From Bryobacteraceae bacterium (GTDB lineage Bacteria; Acidobacteriota; Terriglobia; Bryobacterales; Bryobacteraceae): a DNA stretch of 64,000 nt. The notes under the pieces were generated by a model, which was given only the letters and a program-made list of their open reading frames with translations, did no database searches and was not told the origin of the DNA. A program made the position numbers and the translations under genes. Below are positions 1 through 11,851 of this stretch, one piece after another. The stretch's first letter is position 1, and every line of letters begins with the position of its first letter. The stretch covers positions 1 to 64,000 of the forward strand of contig JAIEPW010000043.1 in NCBI GenBank assembly GCA_019748195.1. Direction: 5' to 3'.

Positions 1-27
1 CATGAGCCGGCGTTTGTGACGGCGTAA
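1..27 (+). CDS. 3' end of upstream gene, probably nuoF (partial)
   Basis: Eight in-frame codons (reading HEPAFVTA) run from the window edge to a TAA at 25-27, five bases before the nuoG start. The tight spacing implies the same operon. In most bacteria the gene before nuoG is nuoF, the NADH/FMN-binding subunit of complex I, so nuoF is inferred from position only. Eight residues are too few to identify it. Confidence 0.4.
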   Translation, partial: HEPAFVTA

Positions 28-32
28 CTCCC

Positions 33-2144
33 ATGACCACTACCGCGGTTGAGACTGTCACGCTTACCATCGACGGAAAAACGATTCAGTCGCCCAAGGG
101 CACGCTGCTGATTGAAGCCGCCCGGAAGGCGGGCATCGAAATCCCCGCGTTCTGCTACTACGAAGGCTATTCCCTGCAGGCCGCGTGCCGCATGTGCCTG
201 GTGGAGGTGGAGAAGGCTCCCAAGCTCCAGGTCGGCTGCACTCTGCCGGTGGCCGAAGGCATGATCGTGCATACCGATTCCCCCCAGGTCCAGAAGGCGC
301 GCAAGGGCACGCTCGAGTTTCTCCTCACCAACCACCCGCTTGATTGCCCGGTCTGCGACAAGGGGGGCGAGTGCGAACTGCAGGACATGGTGTTCCGTTA
401 CGGGGCCGGGGAAAGCCGCTTCACGGAGATGAAGCTGCACATCGACGAGCAGCAGTGGTCGCCCGTCGTATTTTACGACGCTCCCCGCTGCATTCTGTGT
501 TACCGCTGCATCCGCGTGTGCGATGAGGGCATGGGCGTGGGCGCCTTGGGACTCGGCAACCGCGGCGCCAGCGCCGTCATCCTGCCCAACAAGGTCACCG
601 GCGACAACCAGCATTATCTTTCGTGTGACGAGTGCGGCGCCTGCATCGACATCTGTCCCGTGGGCGCGCTGACCAGCGGCATCTACCGCTACCAGACCCG
701 CCCCTGGGAGATGAACCACGTGGGCACGATCTGCACCCACTGCTCCAACGGCTGCAAGACGACGCTGGGCGTCCGCAACGGACGCATCATCCGCGGCAAC
801 AACCGCGATCACTCCGGTATCAACGGCGAATTCCTGTGCATCAAGGGCCGGTACGCGTTCGACTTCGTCGAGCATCCAGAGCGGTTGCAAAGCCCCCTGA
901 AGCGCGTGGGCGACCGGTTCGAGGAGATCCCGTGGTCGGAGGCCATCGAGACCGTCGCGGCCCGCTTCTCGGAAGTGAAAGCGGCGGGCGGGAAGTTCGG
1001 CGTCATCGGCTCCAACCGCACCACCAACGAGGAAAACTACTACCTGCAGAAGTTCGCGCGGCAGGGGCTGGGGACCAGCAACATCGATCACCAGCGCACC
1101 GGCGACCTGACCACGCTGTTAGACGCGCTGCAGGGGCGCGGCGGAGCGCTCGCCACCGTCGCCGACGTGTATCACGCCAAGGCCGTGCTGATCGTCGGCA
1201 GCGATCTTTCCCAACAGCACCCGCTGCTCGCCTTCCAGGCGCGCGCCGGCGTCCGGCATCACGACACGCGGGTGTACACGGTGACGCCCGGGCCCGTGCG
1301 CGAGGACAAATACTCCGCCCGCGGGGTGATCGCGCAACCCGGCGGCGAGATCGCGGCGCTGGAGGGTTTGCGCGAAGACCTGGCGAAAGAACCCGAACTC
1401 GTAATCCTCTTCGGCGATGCCATCAGGGGCGACGCCGTCCGGGCGCTGGTTCGGTTCGCCGATTCGCTGAGCATCCCCGTGAAGTATGTCTGCCTGCTCG
1501 ATTACGCCAATTCACGCGGCGCGGTCGACATGGGTCTCACGCCCGACCTCGGACCGGGGTATCATCCGGTGGACCGTCCGGGGCTGACCCTGGATCAGAT
1601 GCTGAAGGCGAGCGACCTCGACGTGCTGTGGATCGTCGGCGCGAACCCCCTAAGGAATCGGGCCCTGGCCGGCGAGAACACCTTTGTCGTGGTGCAGGAC
1701 CTGTTTCTCACCGAGACCGCGCGCCGCGCCGACATCGTCCTCCCCGCCGCCTCGGCTTATGAGAAGAACGGCACCCTGACCAACGTCTGCGGCGAGGTCC
1801 AGCGCGTCACGCAGGCCGCCAAGGTGATGGGAACCAAACCCGACCTGGAGATTTTCGGCCTCATCGCCCGCGAGATGAAGATCAATGTCGGCATCTGGCA
1901 GTGGCAGAAGATGTTCGAGGAGATCCGTAAGACAGTCCGTGGTTATAATGTTCCTTTGCCGGTTGTCGCGACTGGCGGCGCGGCCCAGACGAATCCGGTG
2001 AACGGGCGCGTGCCGAGCCTGATCCGGCCGGAGGAAATCCGGTCGGCCGGAGATACGCTGTTCACCTCCGGAACCACGGGACGCTATTCGAATGTTCTGA
2101 ACGCGGTCCTGGAGTCACCGGGCCGTCTGTACAGCGGAAAGTAA
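33..2144 (+). CDS. nuoG: NADH-quinone oxidoreductase subunit G
   Basis: Peripheral-arm subunit of respiratory complex I that carries electrons along its Fe-S chain. The N-terminal 2Fe-2S ferredoxin domain has C41, C52, C55 and C69. It is followed by the His/Cys cluster motif HPLDCPVC...C, then two cysteine groups (CILCYRC and CDECGACIDIC) and a further 4Fe-4S motif (CTHCSNGC) that opens a molybdopterin-oxidoreductase-like domain filling the C-terminal half. At 703 residues it is shorter than the roughly 900-residue enterobacterial form. Translation starts at an ATG five bases after the preceding stop, and nuoH follows after 12 bases. The family call is secure. The molybdopterin-like domain is expected to be structural rather than catalytic, as in other NuoG proteins. 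Confidence 0.96.
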   Translation: MTTTAVETVTLTIDGKTIQSPKGTLLIEAARKAGIEIPAFCYYEGYSLQAACRMCLVEVEKAPKLQVGCTLPVAEGMIVHTDSPQVQKARKGTLEFLLTNHPLDCPVCDKGGECELQDMVFRYGAGESRFTEMKLHIDEQQWSPVVFYDAPRCILCYRCIRVCDEGMGVGALGLGNRGASAVILPNKVTGDNQHYLSCDECGACIDICPVGALTSGIYRYQTRPWEMNHVGTICTHCSNGCKTTLGVRNGRIIRGNNRDHSGINGEFLCIKGRYAFDFVEHPERLQSPLKRVGDRFEEIPWSEAIETVAARFSEVKAAGGKFGVIGSNRTTNEENYYLQKFARQGLGTSNIDHQRTGDLTTLLDALQGRGGALATVADVYHAKAVLIVGSDLSQQHPLLAFQARAGVRHHDTRVYTVTPGPVREDKYSARGVIAQPGGEIAALEGLREDLAKEPELVILFGDAIRGDAVRALVRFADSLSIPVKYVCLLDYANSRGAVDMGLTPDLGPGYHPVDRPGLTLDQMLKASDLDVLWIVGANPLRNRALAGENTFVVVQDLFLTETARRADIVLPAASAYEKNGTLTNVCGEVQRVTQAAKVMGTKPDLEIFGLIAREMKINVGIWQWQKMFEEIRKTVRGYNVPLPVVATGGAAQTNPVNGRVPSLIRPEEIRSAGDTLFTSGTTGRYSNVLNAVLESPGRLYSGK

Positions 2145-2156
2145 GCTCAGGAACGG

Positions 2157-3347
2157 ATGAACTTTTTCATTCTCACGCTGATCAAGACAGGGATACTCCT
2201 GTTCATCTTCATGACCACGCTCGCCTACCTGCAGTGGATCGAGCGCAAAGTGCTGGCGCATATCCAATTGCGCATGGGTCCCACGCGAGTCGGCCCGTTC
2301 GGATTGCTGCAGCCGCTGGCCGACGTGATCAAGCTGGTGACCAAGGAAGGCATGATTCCCAGTCACGTGAACAAAGTCTTTTATTTACTCGCGCCGGTGA
2401 TTGCCGTAACCCTGGCCTTGACGTCCATTTCCGTGATCCCATTCGGTCCGCAGGTGGAGATTTTCGGCGTCACGACGTATCTGCAGTTGACCGACCTGTC
2501 AATGGGCATCCTGTTCCTGCTGGCGCTCTCGACGCTCGGAACCTATGGGATCGCACTGGCCGGCTGGTCTTCGAACAACAAGTACGCTCTGCTGGGCGGA
2601 CTCCGCGCCTCGGCGCAGTTGATCAGCTATGAGCTCCCCATGGCGCTGGCCATCGCCGCTCCGCTGCTGCTGCTGAACACGCTCAGTCTGCGGGAGATGG
2701 TGGAAGCGCAGCAGGGATACTACTTCGGCTTCATTCCCAAGTGGACCGTTTTCCAGGTGCTGCCGCTGCAGGTGGTGAGCTTTATCATCTACATGATCTC
2801 CGGCTTCGCGGAAACGAACCGGATTCCGTTCGATTTGCCGGAAGCGGAGAACGAACTGGTGGCGGGTTTTCATACCGAATACGCGTCGATGAAGTTCGCG
2901 TCTTTTTTCATGGCGGAATACGCCAACATGACGACCATTTCCTTCATCGCCGTGCTGCTGTTTCTGGGCGGCTGGCATCCGCTGTGGCCCGCCGAATACG
3001 GTTCCGATTATGTCGCTCCCCTGATCTTCTTTTTCGGCGCCGCCATCCTGTTGTTCCACGGTTTGAATCCCGCCCGTCCGAAGGACAAGCTTTTCATGCC
3101 GCCGTTCGGCATCGTCTTCGCCCTGGTGGGTGTGTTGTTCCTGATCCCCGCGTTGAAACCGATCTTGATCCCCATTTTCTGGTTCACCGGGAAGGTGGGC
3201 GCCATCCTGTTCCTCTACATCTGGATTCGCGGCACGCTGCCGCGGTTCCGCTATGACCAGCTCATGAACTTCACCTGGAAGTACCTGTTCCCGGTGTCCG
3301 TAGTCAATTTAATGCTCACGGGCCTCGTCGTGGCCCTGATGTCCTGA
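2157..3347 (+). CDS. nuoH: NADH-quinone oxidoreductase subunit H
   Basis: Membrane subunit at the junction of the peripheral and membrane arms, forming much of the quinone-binding chamber. The protein (396 residues) is strongly hydrophobic with about eight or nine helices. It contains the family signatures [19 protein letters not shown] near the N-terminus and the acidic loop [21 protein letters not shown] in mid-protein. An AGGA lies just before the ATG. It is co-transcribed with nuoG (12 bases upstream) and is followed after only seven bases by nuoJ. There is therefore no room for nuoI, which normally lies between H and J. Confidence 0.96.
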   Translation: MNFFILTLIKTGILLFIFMTTLAYLQWIERKVLAHIQLRMGPTRVGPFGLLQPLADVIKLVTKEGMIPSHVNKVFYLLAPVIAVTLALTSISVIPFGPQVEIFGVTTYLQLTDLSMGILFLLALSTLGTYGIALAGWSSNNKYALLGGLRASAQLISYELPMALAIAAPLLLLNTLSLREMVEAQQGYYFGFIPKWTVFQVLPLQVVSFIIYMISGFAETNRIPFDLPEAENELVAGFHTEYASMKFASFFMAEYANMTTISFIAVLLFLGGWHPLWPAEYGSDYVAPLIFFFGAAILLFHGLNPARPKDKLFMPPFGIVFALVGVLFLIPALKPILIPIFWFTGKVGAILFLYIWIRGTLPRFRYDQLMNFTWKYLFPVSVVNLMLTGLVVALMS

Positions 3348-3354
3348 GACACGA

Positions 3355-3855
3355 ATGGATGTAATCCTTTTTCTCGTCTTCTCGGCGATCGCCGTAGCCT
3401 GCGCGCTGAACCTGGTGGTGCAGCGCCACCCGATTTCGAGCGCCATTTCGCTGGTCGGGGTAATGGCCTCGCTCGCCATCCTCTACCTGCTGCTGGGCGG
3501 CGAGTTTATCGCCATGGCTCAGATGATCGTCTACGCCGGCGCGATCATGGTGCTGTTCGTCTTCACCATCATGCTGCTGAACGCCGGCGCGGAGAAGCGC
3601 GGAGTCAAGCGCCCCTGGGCGGTCTATCTGGGTATCCCGCTGCTCACCGGATTGCTGGGCATCATCAGTTTCCTGGTGCAAGGACAGGTGCAGGGATCTC
3701 CGCCGGTGATTCTGGGCGGCTTTACCGGCGGCGCCGCGGGCGACGTGGGACGCGCACTGTTCACGCGCTACGTCCTCCCCTTCGAGGTGGTCAGCGTCCT
3801 GGTGCTGATCGCGATTTTGGGCGCCATGGTGCTTGCCCGAAAGGAAATCGAGTAA
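3355..3855 (+). CDS. nuoJ: NADH-quinone oxidoreductase subunit J
   Basis: Small membrane subunit of complex I (166 residues, about five helices) with the family pattern around residues 20-75: a conserved NPISSAISLV-like stretch and an FIAMAQMIVYAGAIMVLFVF helix. It sits in the core between NuoH and NuoK and takes part in coupling quinone chemistry to proton transfer. Its TAA is immediately followed by the nuoK ATG (TAAATG), so the two are probably translationally coupled. Missing nuoI directly upstream is the only oddity. Confidence 0.94.
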   Translation: MDVILFLVFSAIAVACALNLVVQRHPISSAISLVGVMASLAILYLLLGGEFIAMAQMIVYAGAIMVLFVFTIMLLNAGAEKRGVKRPWAVYLGIPLLTGLLGIISFLVQGQVQGSPPVILGGFTGGAAGDVGRALFTRYVLPFEVVSVLVLIAILGAMVLARKEIE

Positions 3856-4179
3856 ATGCCACCGCTTCCGGTGTCGCAGATTCCCCTGAATTGGTATCTC
3901 ATCCTGTCGGCGACGCTGTTTCTCATCGGCGTGGCCGGCTTCATCTACCGCCGCAACATCATCACCATCTTCATGTGCATTGAGCTGATGCTGAACGCGG
4001 TGAATCTTTCCTTCGTCGCCCTCTCCTATCAATGGAAGCAGGTGGACGGGCATATTTTCAGCTTCTTCGTGATGGTGGTGGCGGCGGCCGAAGCCGCCGT
4101 CGGCCTGGCCATCATCCTGACGGTCTTCAAGAACCGCCAGACACTGGAAGTGGACGAGATCAGCTCGCTCAGAAACTAA
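3856..4179 (+). CDS. nuoK: NADH-quinone oxidoreductase subunit K
   Basis: A 107-residue, three-helix membrane subunit of complex I. The conserved membrane glutamate lies in the helix reading FMCIELMLNAVNL (around residue 40), with a second in the helix VVAAAEAAVGLAII. These are the proton-channel residues of the family. Its start abuts the nuoJ stop and nuoL begins three bases after its own stop, so it sits within one polycistronic unit. Length and motifs match the family exactly. Confidence 0.95.
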   Translation: MPPLPVSQIPLNWYLILSATLFLIGVAGFIYRRNIITIFMCIELMLNAVNLSFVALSYQWKQVDGHIFSFFVMVVAAAEAAVGLAIILTVFKNRQTLEVDEISSLRN

Positions 4180-4182
4180 CCG

Positions 4183-6030
4183 ATGAACCTCTGGCTAATC
4201 CCAACTCTTCCTCTGATCGGCGCGGCCGTCAACGGGCTCTTCGGCCGGCGCATGCCCAGGATGGCGATCAACGCCGTCGCGGTGCTCAGCGTCGTCGCTT
4301 CCTTTCTGCTGGCCCTGAACGTCTTCAACAACCTGGGCGACCAGCCGATTGTCGAGCGCTACTTCACCTGGATCGCCTCCGGCGCGCTCACCATACCAGT
4401 GGAGTTCGCCGTCGACCGGCTGACCATGGTGATGCTCCTCATCGTTACCGGCATCGGATCGCTGATTCACGTGTACGCCGTCGGCTACATGGCCCACGAG
4501 GGAGGCTATTACCGCTTTTTCAGCTACCTGAACCTGTTCATGTTCTTCATGCTGGTGCTGGTGCTGGCCAACAACTACCTGCTGCTGTTCGTGGGCTGGG
4601 AAGGCGTGGGCCTTTGCAGCTATCTGTTGATCGGCTTCTATTTCCTGGAGAACTGGGCCACCAGCGCTGGCAACAAGGCGTTCATCGTCAACCGTATCGG
4701 CGACTTCGGCTTCATGCTCGCCATGCTGCTGATGTTCAACCAGTTCGGATCGCTGGATATCCCTGTCGTGCTCGAAGGCGCCAAGGCGCTCCCGGTGGAG
4801 CACTCCGCCGGGATGCTTACCGCGATCGGCCTGCTGCTGCTGGTGGGCGCGGCCGGTAAGTCGGCGCAGATCCCGCTGTACGTCTGGCTTCCGGACGCCA
4901 TGGCCGGCCCCACGCCCGTTTCCGCCCTGATCCACGCCGCCACCATGGTGACCGCCGGCGTCTACGTGGTGGCCCGCTCTTCCGCGATCTTTACCCACGC
5001 CCCCATCGCCATGGACACGGTGGCGATCATCGGCCTGGCCACGGCCGTGATGGCCGCGCTGATCGGCGTCCTGCAGAACGACATCAAGAAGGTGTTCGCT
5101 TATTCCACCGTTTCACAGCTTGGATACATGTTCCTGGCCCTGGGCGTGGGCGCGTTCTCGGCGGGCATCTACCACGTCATGACTCATGCCTTCTTCAAGG
5201 CGCTGCTGTTCCTCGGCGCCGGCAGCGTGATCCATGCCCTCGAAGGCGAACAGGACATCCGCAACATGGGCGGCCTGCGGTCGAAGATTCCGATCACGTT
5301 CGTGACGCTGATGGCCGCCGGGTTGGCGATCGCCGGATTTCCGTACACCTCCGGCTACTTTTCGAAGGATGAAATTCTGCTGGCCGCGCACCACCATTCG
5401 CCGTGGATGTTCTGGGTGGGCGTTTTCACCGCCGGCCTGACGGCGTTCTACGTCTTCCGCTGCCTCTTGCTGACCTTCTTCGGCGAGTATCGGGGTCACG
5501 CGCACCACCCGCCGCACGAGTCGCCGCCGGTGATGTGGATCCCGCTGGCGATTCTCGCCGTGCTCAGCCTCGGTGGCGGGTTTATCGCGATTCCGCATTA
5601 CCTCGAGCCGGTTCTCGGACACGCCGGCCAGGCCCACGATCCCACTCTGGTCATCATCGCGACCTCGGCCGGGCTGATCGGCATCGCGATCGCCGCGTGG
5701 ATGTACCTGATCGCGCCCGGCGTGCCGGACGCGATCGCCCGCACCTTCAAGGGCCTTTACAACTTCGTCTACAACAAGTTCTATGTGGACGAGGCCTACA
5801 ACGCCGCGGTGATTCAGCCGGTAATCGAAGGCTCGCGCATCTTCCTCTGGCGGGGCGTGGACGCCGGCCTGATCGACGGCATCGTCAACGGAGTGGGTAA
5901 ACGGTCCCGCGGCCTCGGCGGGATTCTCCGGCTCGCGCAATCCGGCAACATCCGCAATTACGCGGCATGGGTGGTGATGGGCAGCATCCTGGTCATCGTA
6001 TTCCTCGGCTTCTCGGGGGGCGCCAAGTGA
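4183..6030 (+). CDS. nuoL: NADH-quinone oxidoreductase subunit L
   Basis: Distal antiporter-like subunit of complex I (615 residues, many helices) that pumps protons. It has the Mrp/NQO signature blocks: [16 protein letters not shown] with the conserved glutamate, the lysine-bearing [30 protein letters not shown], and [15 protein letters not shown]. The C-terminus carries the long lateral-helix region typical of NuoL rather than NuoM or NuoN. Its TGA overlaps a GTG start for nuoM (GTGA at 6027-6030), which indicates translational coupling. Confidence 0.96.
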   Translation: MNLWLIPTLPLIGAAVNGLFGRRMPRMAINAVAVLSVVASFLLALNVFNNLGDQPIVERYFTWIASGALTIPVEFAVDRLTMVMLLIVTGIGSLIHVYAVGYMAHEGGYYRFFSYLNLFMFFMLVLVLANNYLLLFVGWEGVGLCSYLLIGFYFLENWATSAGNKAFIVNRIGDFGFMLAMLLMFNQFGSLDIPVVLEGAKALPVEHSAGMLTAIGLLLLVGAAGKSAQIPLYVWLPDAMAGPTPVSALIHAATMVTAGVYVVARSSAIFTHAPIAMDTVAIIGLATAVMAALIGVLQNDIKKVFAYSTVSQLGYMFLALGVGAFSAGIYHVMTHAFFKALLFLGAGSVIHALEGEQDIRNMGGLRSKIPITFVTLMAAGLAIAGFPYTSGYFSKDEILLAAHHHSPWMFWVGVFTAGLTAFYVFRCLLLTFFGEYRGHAHHPPHESPPVMWIPLAILAVLSLGGGFIAIPHYLEPVLGHAGQAHDPTLVIIATSAGLIGIAIAAWMYLIAPGVPDAIARTFKGLYNFVYNKFYVDEAYNAAVIQPVIEGSRIFLWRGVDAGLIDGIVNGVGKRSRGLGGILRLAQSGNIRNYAAWVVMGSILVIVFLGFSGGAK

Positions 6031-7556
6031 ACCTGCTCGACTTTGTGCTTTTCGCGCCCGCCGCGGCCTTTGTGATCGCGCTGCTGATCCCGCGCAACAA
6101 CCCCGGGCTTAGCCGGATGTTCACGCTCGGCGCCTCGCTGGTGATCTTCCTGGCTTCTCTGCTGTTGATCGGCGGCGTCTCGGCCGCCCCGCGCGAGTTC
6201 CGTTTCGTCACCGATTTCCAGTGGATCCAATCGCCCAATATCCGCTATCACATCGGCCTGGACGGCCTCAGCCTGTGGCTGGTGGTGCTCACCACGATGT
6301 TGACTCCCATCGCGGCGCTGATCTCCTGGACTTACATTGACCAGCGGGTGAAGGAGTTCTACGCTTTCCTTCTGCTGCTCGAATTCGGCGTGATCGGCGT
6401 CTTCGTTTCGCTGGACCTGTTCCTGTTCTTCGTCTTCTGGGAAGTGTCGCTGGTCCCCATGTACTTCCTGGTGGGCATCTGGGGACATGAGCGCCGCATT
6501 TACGCGGCCGTGAAATTCTTCCTGTACACCATGGTCGGCTCGATGATGATGCTCGCCTCCATGATCTGGCTGTACGGCAAGGCGGGCTCCTTTGACTATG
6601 GCATCATCCTCGATGGCCTGCGGACCGGAAAAATTGCCTTGACGTCCACGGAGCAGTTGTTGCTGTTCCTCGGCTTCTTCCTGGCGTTCGCGATCAAGGT
6701 CCCGCTGTTTCCGCTGCACACCTGGCTGCCCGACGCTCACGTCGAAGCCCCCACCGCGGGCTCCGTGATGCTGGCGAGCGTAATGCTCAAGATGGGCACC
6801 TACGGGCTGGTCCGCTACAATTTGCCCCTGTTTCCGCAAGCCTCGCGCGATTCCGCGCCGTGGATCGTCTCGCTGGCGATCATCGGCATCATCTACGGAG
6901 CCCTGGTCGCGATGGTCCAGCCCAACATGAAGAAACTGGTGGCCTACTCCTCCGTCAGCCATCTCGGATTCGTGGTTCTCGGTATCTTCTCGTTCACGCA
7001 GCAGGGATTGGACGGCGCCGTCTACCAGATGCTGAATCACGGCGTCTCCACCGGAGCACTCTTCATCCTGGTAGGTTACCTGTACGAGCGCCGGCACTCG
7101 CTGGAGATCTCCTCCTACGGCGGCGTCGCCACGCTGGCGCCATGGCTCTCCACCGTCTTCCTGCTCACCACCTTCGCCTCCATCGGGCTGCCGACGCTCA
7201 ATAACTTCGTCGGCGAGTTCCTGGTGTTGCAGGGCGCCGCCAAGGCCAACTTCAGTTGGGCTGTCTTCGCGGCCATCGGCGTCATTCTCTCCGCCTGCTA
7301 CATGCTCTGGATGTACCAGCGCGCCTTCCTGGGTCGCGCCGGCGAATCGCTTGCGCACCACATGCATGACCTCAGCCCGCGCGAGTGGGCGGCCATCTTG
7401 CCCCTGGTCGCGCTGATGATCTGGATGGGCGTTTACTCGCAATCGTTCCTGCCGCCGGTCAGCGCCCAGAACGCGCAGATTCTCGAACAGACCAAACGAA
7501 ACGTGGACTTCCGGGTGAGCAATCACGCGATTCAGGAGCTCGGAAATGTACGATAA
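6027..7556 (+). CDS. nuoM: NADH-quinone oxidoreductase subunit M
   Basis: Antiporter-like, proton-pumping membrane subunit of complex I (509 residues from the chosen start). I chose the GTG at 6027 because it overlaps the nuoL stop and begins directly with the hydrophobic N-terminus [11 protein letters not shown]. The longer reading from 5967 adds 20 non-hydrophobic residues inside nuoL. Family blocks include [43 protein letters not shown] and [18 protein letters not shown]. The 3' end overlaps nuoN by 11 bases. Confidence 0.95.
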   Translation: MNLLDFVLFAPAAAFVIALLIPRNNPGLSRMFTLGASLVIFLASLLLIGGVSAAPREFRFVTDFQWIQSPNIRYHIGLDGLSLWLVVLTTMLTPIAALISWTYIDQRVKEFYAFLLLLEFGVIGVFVSLDLFLFFVFWEVSLVPMYFLVGIWGHERRIYAAVKFFLYTMVGSMMMLASMIWLYGKAGSFDYGIILDGLRTGKIALTSTEQLLLFLGFFLAFAIKVPLFPLHTWLPDAHVEAPTAGSVMLASVMLKMGTYGLVRYNLPLFPQASRDSAPWIVSLAIIGIIYGALVAMVQPNMKKLVAYSSVSHLGFVVLGIFSFTQQGLDGAVYQMLNHGVSTGALFILVGYLYERRHSLEISSYGGVATLAPWLSTVFLLTTFASIGLPTLNNFVGEFLVLQGAAKANFSWAVFAAIGVILSACYMLWMYQRAFLGRAGESLAHHMHDLSPREWAAILPLVALMIWMGVYSQSFLPPVSAQNAQILEQTKRNVDFRVSNHAIQELGNVR

Positions 7557-9009
7557 GTTCATCCCCACCGCCGCCGATTACGTGCGCTTCGCGCCGGAAA
7601 TCCTGCTGACGGTCTTCGGGACGCTGATCATGTTGATCGAGGCCGGGCGCAAGGAGGACCAGCGCCGCCCTTACGGCATTCTTTCGCTGATCGCGTTGGC
7701 GGGCGCGATTTATCTGGCCTTCCCCGCCTACAATAACGCGGGGCCCGCGTTCCAGGGCATGCTGATCGTCGACGGCTTCGGCACCTTTTTTCGCGTGCTC
7801 TGCTATGTCGCGGCGGCGCTCGCCGTTCTCTGCTCCGGACAATATCTCTCCCGAGAGAAAGCGGATTCGGGTGAATATTACTCGTTGATCCTGTTCAGCG
7901 TCGTGGGCCAGGGCGTCATGGTGACCGCGAATGAACTGCTCATGGTCTTCATCGGCCTGGAAATCTCCTCCATCGCCACCTATGTGCTCGCGGGCTTCCT
8001 TCGCGACGACCAGCGCAACAACGAGTCGGCGCTGAAGTACTTCCTTCTGGGCAGCTTCGCCACCGCGTTTCTCCTGTACGGGATCGCCTGGATTTACGGA
8101 CTCACCGGTTCCACGGATCTCAGCCTCATCCGCGCCGCGCTCGGATCCGCGAATCCGCCGAACGTCATCCTCACCGGCACCGCGGCGGCCCTTATGTTCG
8201 TGGGTCTGGCGTTCAAGGTATCGGCCTTTCCCTTCCAGATCTGGACTCCGGATGTGTACCAGGGGGCGCCCGCTCCCGTGTCCGCGTTTATGTCCGCCGG
8301 GCCCAAGGCGGCGGCCTTCGCCATTCTCGTCCGCATCTTCATGACTGCCTTCGAGCCTATCGCCGCGCGCTGGGAGCCGATTCTCTGGGTTACCGCGCTG
8401 GCGACAATGGTCGTCGGCAACTTCGCCGCGCTCGCCCAGGTCAACATCAAGCGCCTGCTGGCGTACTCGTCGATCGCGCACGCCGGCTATATACTCGTCG
8501 CGATCACCGCCCAAAGCCAGATCGGCATCTCCGCCGTCATGTTCTATCTGGCCGCCTATACGTTCATGAACGTGGGAGCATTCGCCGCCGTCACCCACCT
8601 GGCGGGCAAGGACGAGAAATACGTCAACATCGAGGATCTCGCCGGCCTGGGTCAGCGCCAGCCGGTGACCGCCGCGCTGCTTTCCGTCTTCCTGCTGTCG
8701 CTGATCGGCGTGCCGCTTACCGGCGGCTTCTTCGGCAAGTTCTATATCTTCAAAGCCGCGCTGGATTCGAACCTGGTGTGGCTGACCGTGCTGGGGTTGC
8801 TGAACTCGGCGGTCGCCGCTTACTACTATCTGCGCGTGCTGGTTGTGATGTACATGCAGGACGCTTCCGCGGAGGTGCCGGCGCCCAAGCCGGTCAGCGG
8901 AGGCATCCTGGTCGCGCTGGTAGGCTCCGCCGTCGCGACCGTCATTCTGGGCGTGTTTCCCTCCGTGATTCTGAATTTCGCCGGCAAGTCCGGGACGCTG
9001 AATCCCTAG
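7546..9009 (+). CDS. nuoN: NADH-quinone oxidoreductase subunit N
   Basis: Third antiporter-like subunit of complex I (487 residues). Diagnostic blocks are MVFIGLEISSIATYVLAGF with the conserved glutamate, LAFKVSAFPFQIWTPDVYQG with the conserved lysine, and INIKRLLAYSSIAHAGYILV-like sequence. The ATG lies inside the end of nuoM (11-base overlap). It is the last gene of the operon: 60 bases later the convergent aconitase gene ends. The spacer has a GC-rich 6-bp inverted repeat (9023-9028/9043-9048) but no T run. Confidence 0.95.
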   Translation: MYDKFIPTAADYVRFAPEILLTVFGTLIMLIEAGRKEDQRRPYGILSLIALAGAIYLAFPAYNNAGPAFQGMLIVDGFGTFFRVLCYVAAALAVLCSGQYLSREKADSGEYYSLILFSVVGQGVMVTANELLMVFIGLEISSIATYVLAGFLRDDQRNNESALKYFLLGSFATAFLLYGIAWIYGLTGSTDLSLIRAALGSANPPNVILTGTAAALMFVGLAFKVSAFPFQIWTPDVYQGAPAPVSAFMSAGPKAAAFAILVRIFMTAFEPIAARWEPILWVTALATMVVGNFAALAQVNIKRLLAYSSIAHAGYILVAITAQSQIGISAVMFYLAAYTFMNVGAFAAVTHLAGKDEKYVNIEDLAGLGQRQPVTAALLSVFLLSLIGVPLTGGFFGKFYIFKAALDSNLVWLTVLGLLNSAVAAYYYLRVLVVMYMQDASAEVPAPKPVSGGILVALVGSAVATVILGVFPSVILNFAGKSGTLNP

Positions 9010-9069
9010 AAGCAAACACGCCGCCGCGCCTCGGGCGCCTTACGCGGCTCGAAAGCACCGTTCCCGGCG

Positions 9070-11718
<2,649 letters not shown>

Positions 11719-11729
11719 GGTATGGCCTT

Positions 11730-11735
11730 ATTTTA
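11730..11735 (-). promoter_or_regulatory. -10-like hexamer of acnA
   Basis: On the minus strand the hexamer TAAAAT ends 11 bases before the acnA start codon, and no purine-rich ribosome site lies between. This fits a very short leader or leaderless mRNA. It is one of fourteen similar placements in the window. Confidence 0.5.
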
Positions 11736-11764
11736 CCGTGCCGGAGCTGCCCTGGCCGCCACGC

Positions 11765-11807
11765 CGGTTACCTCTCCGCGACTCCAAGAGATCCAAGCGG
11801 TTACCTC
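11765..11807. repeat. Two 10-bp direct repeats CGGTTACCTC between divergent genes
   Basis: CGGTTACCTC occurs at 11765-11774 and again at 11798-11807, 33 bp apart (about three helical turns). Each holds the palindrome GGTTACC. They lie in the acnA/adaptor intergenic region, upstream of both -10-like hexamers. A regulator binding on one DNA face is possible, but no protein is suggested by the sequence. Confidence 0.4.
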
Positions 11808-11839
11808 CGCGCCGCCGCCGCCGTCTCTAAAGGCTGAGC

Positions 11840-11845
11840 TAAACT
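11840..11845 (+). promoter_or_regulatory. -10-like hexamer of the adaptor gene
   Basis: TAAACT ends six bases before the TTG start at 11852, with no Shine-Dalgarno sequence between. A transcript from here would begin at or next to the start codon. Confidence 0.45.
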
Positions 11846-11851
11846 AATACC

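Noticed and set aside
9010-9069. Hairpin between nuoN and acnA as a terminator
   Set aside because: Only a 6-bp stem with a 14-base loop and no T run; too weak to call.
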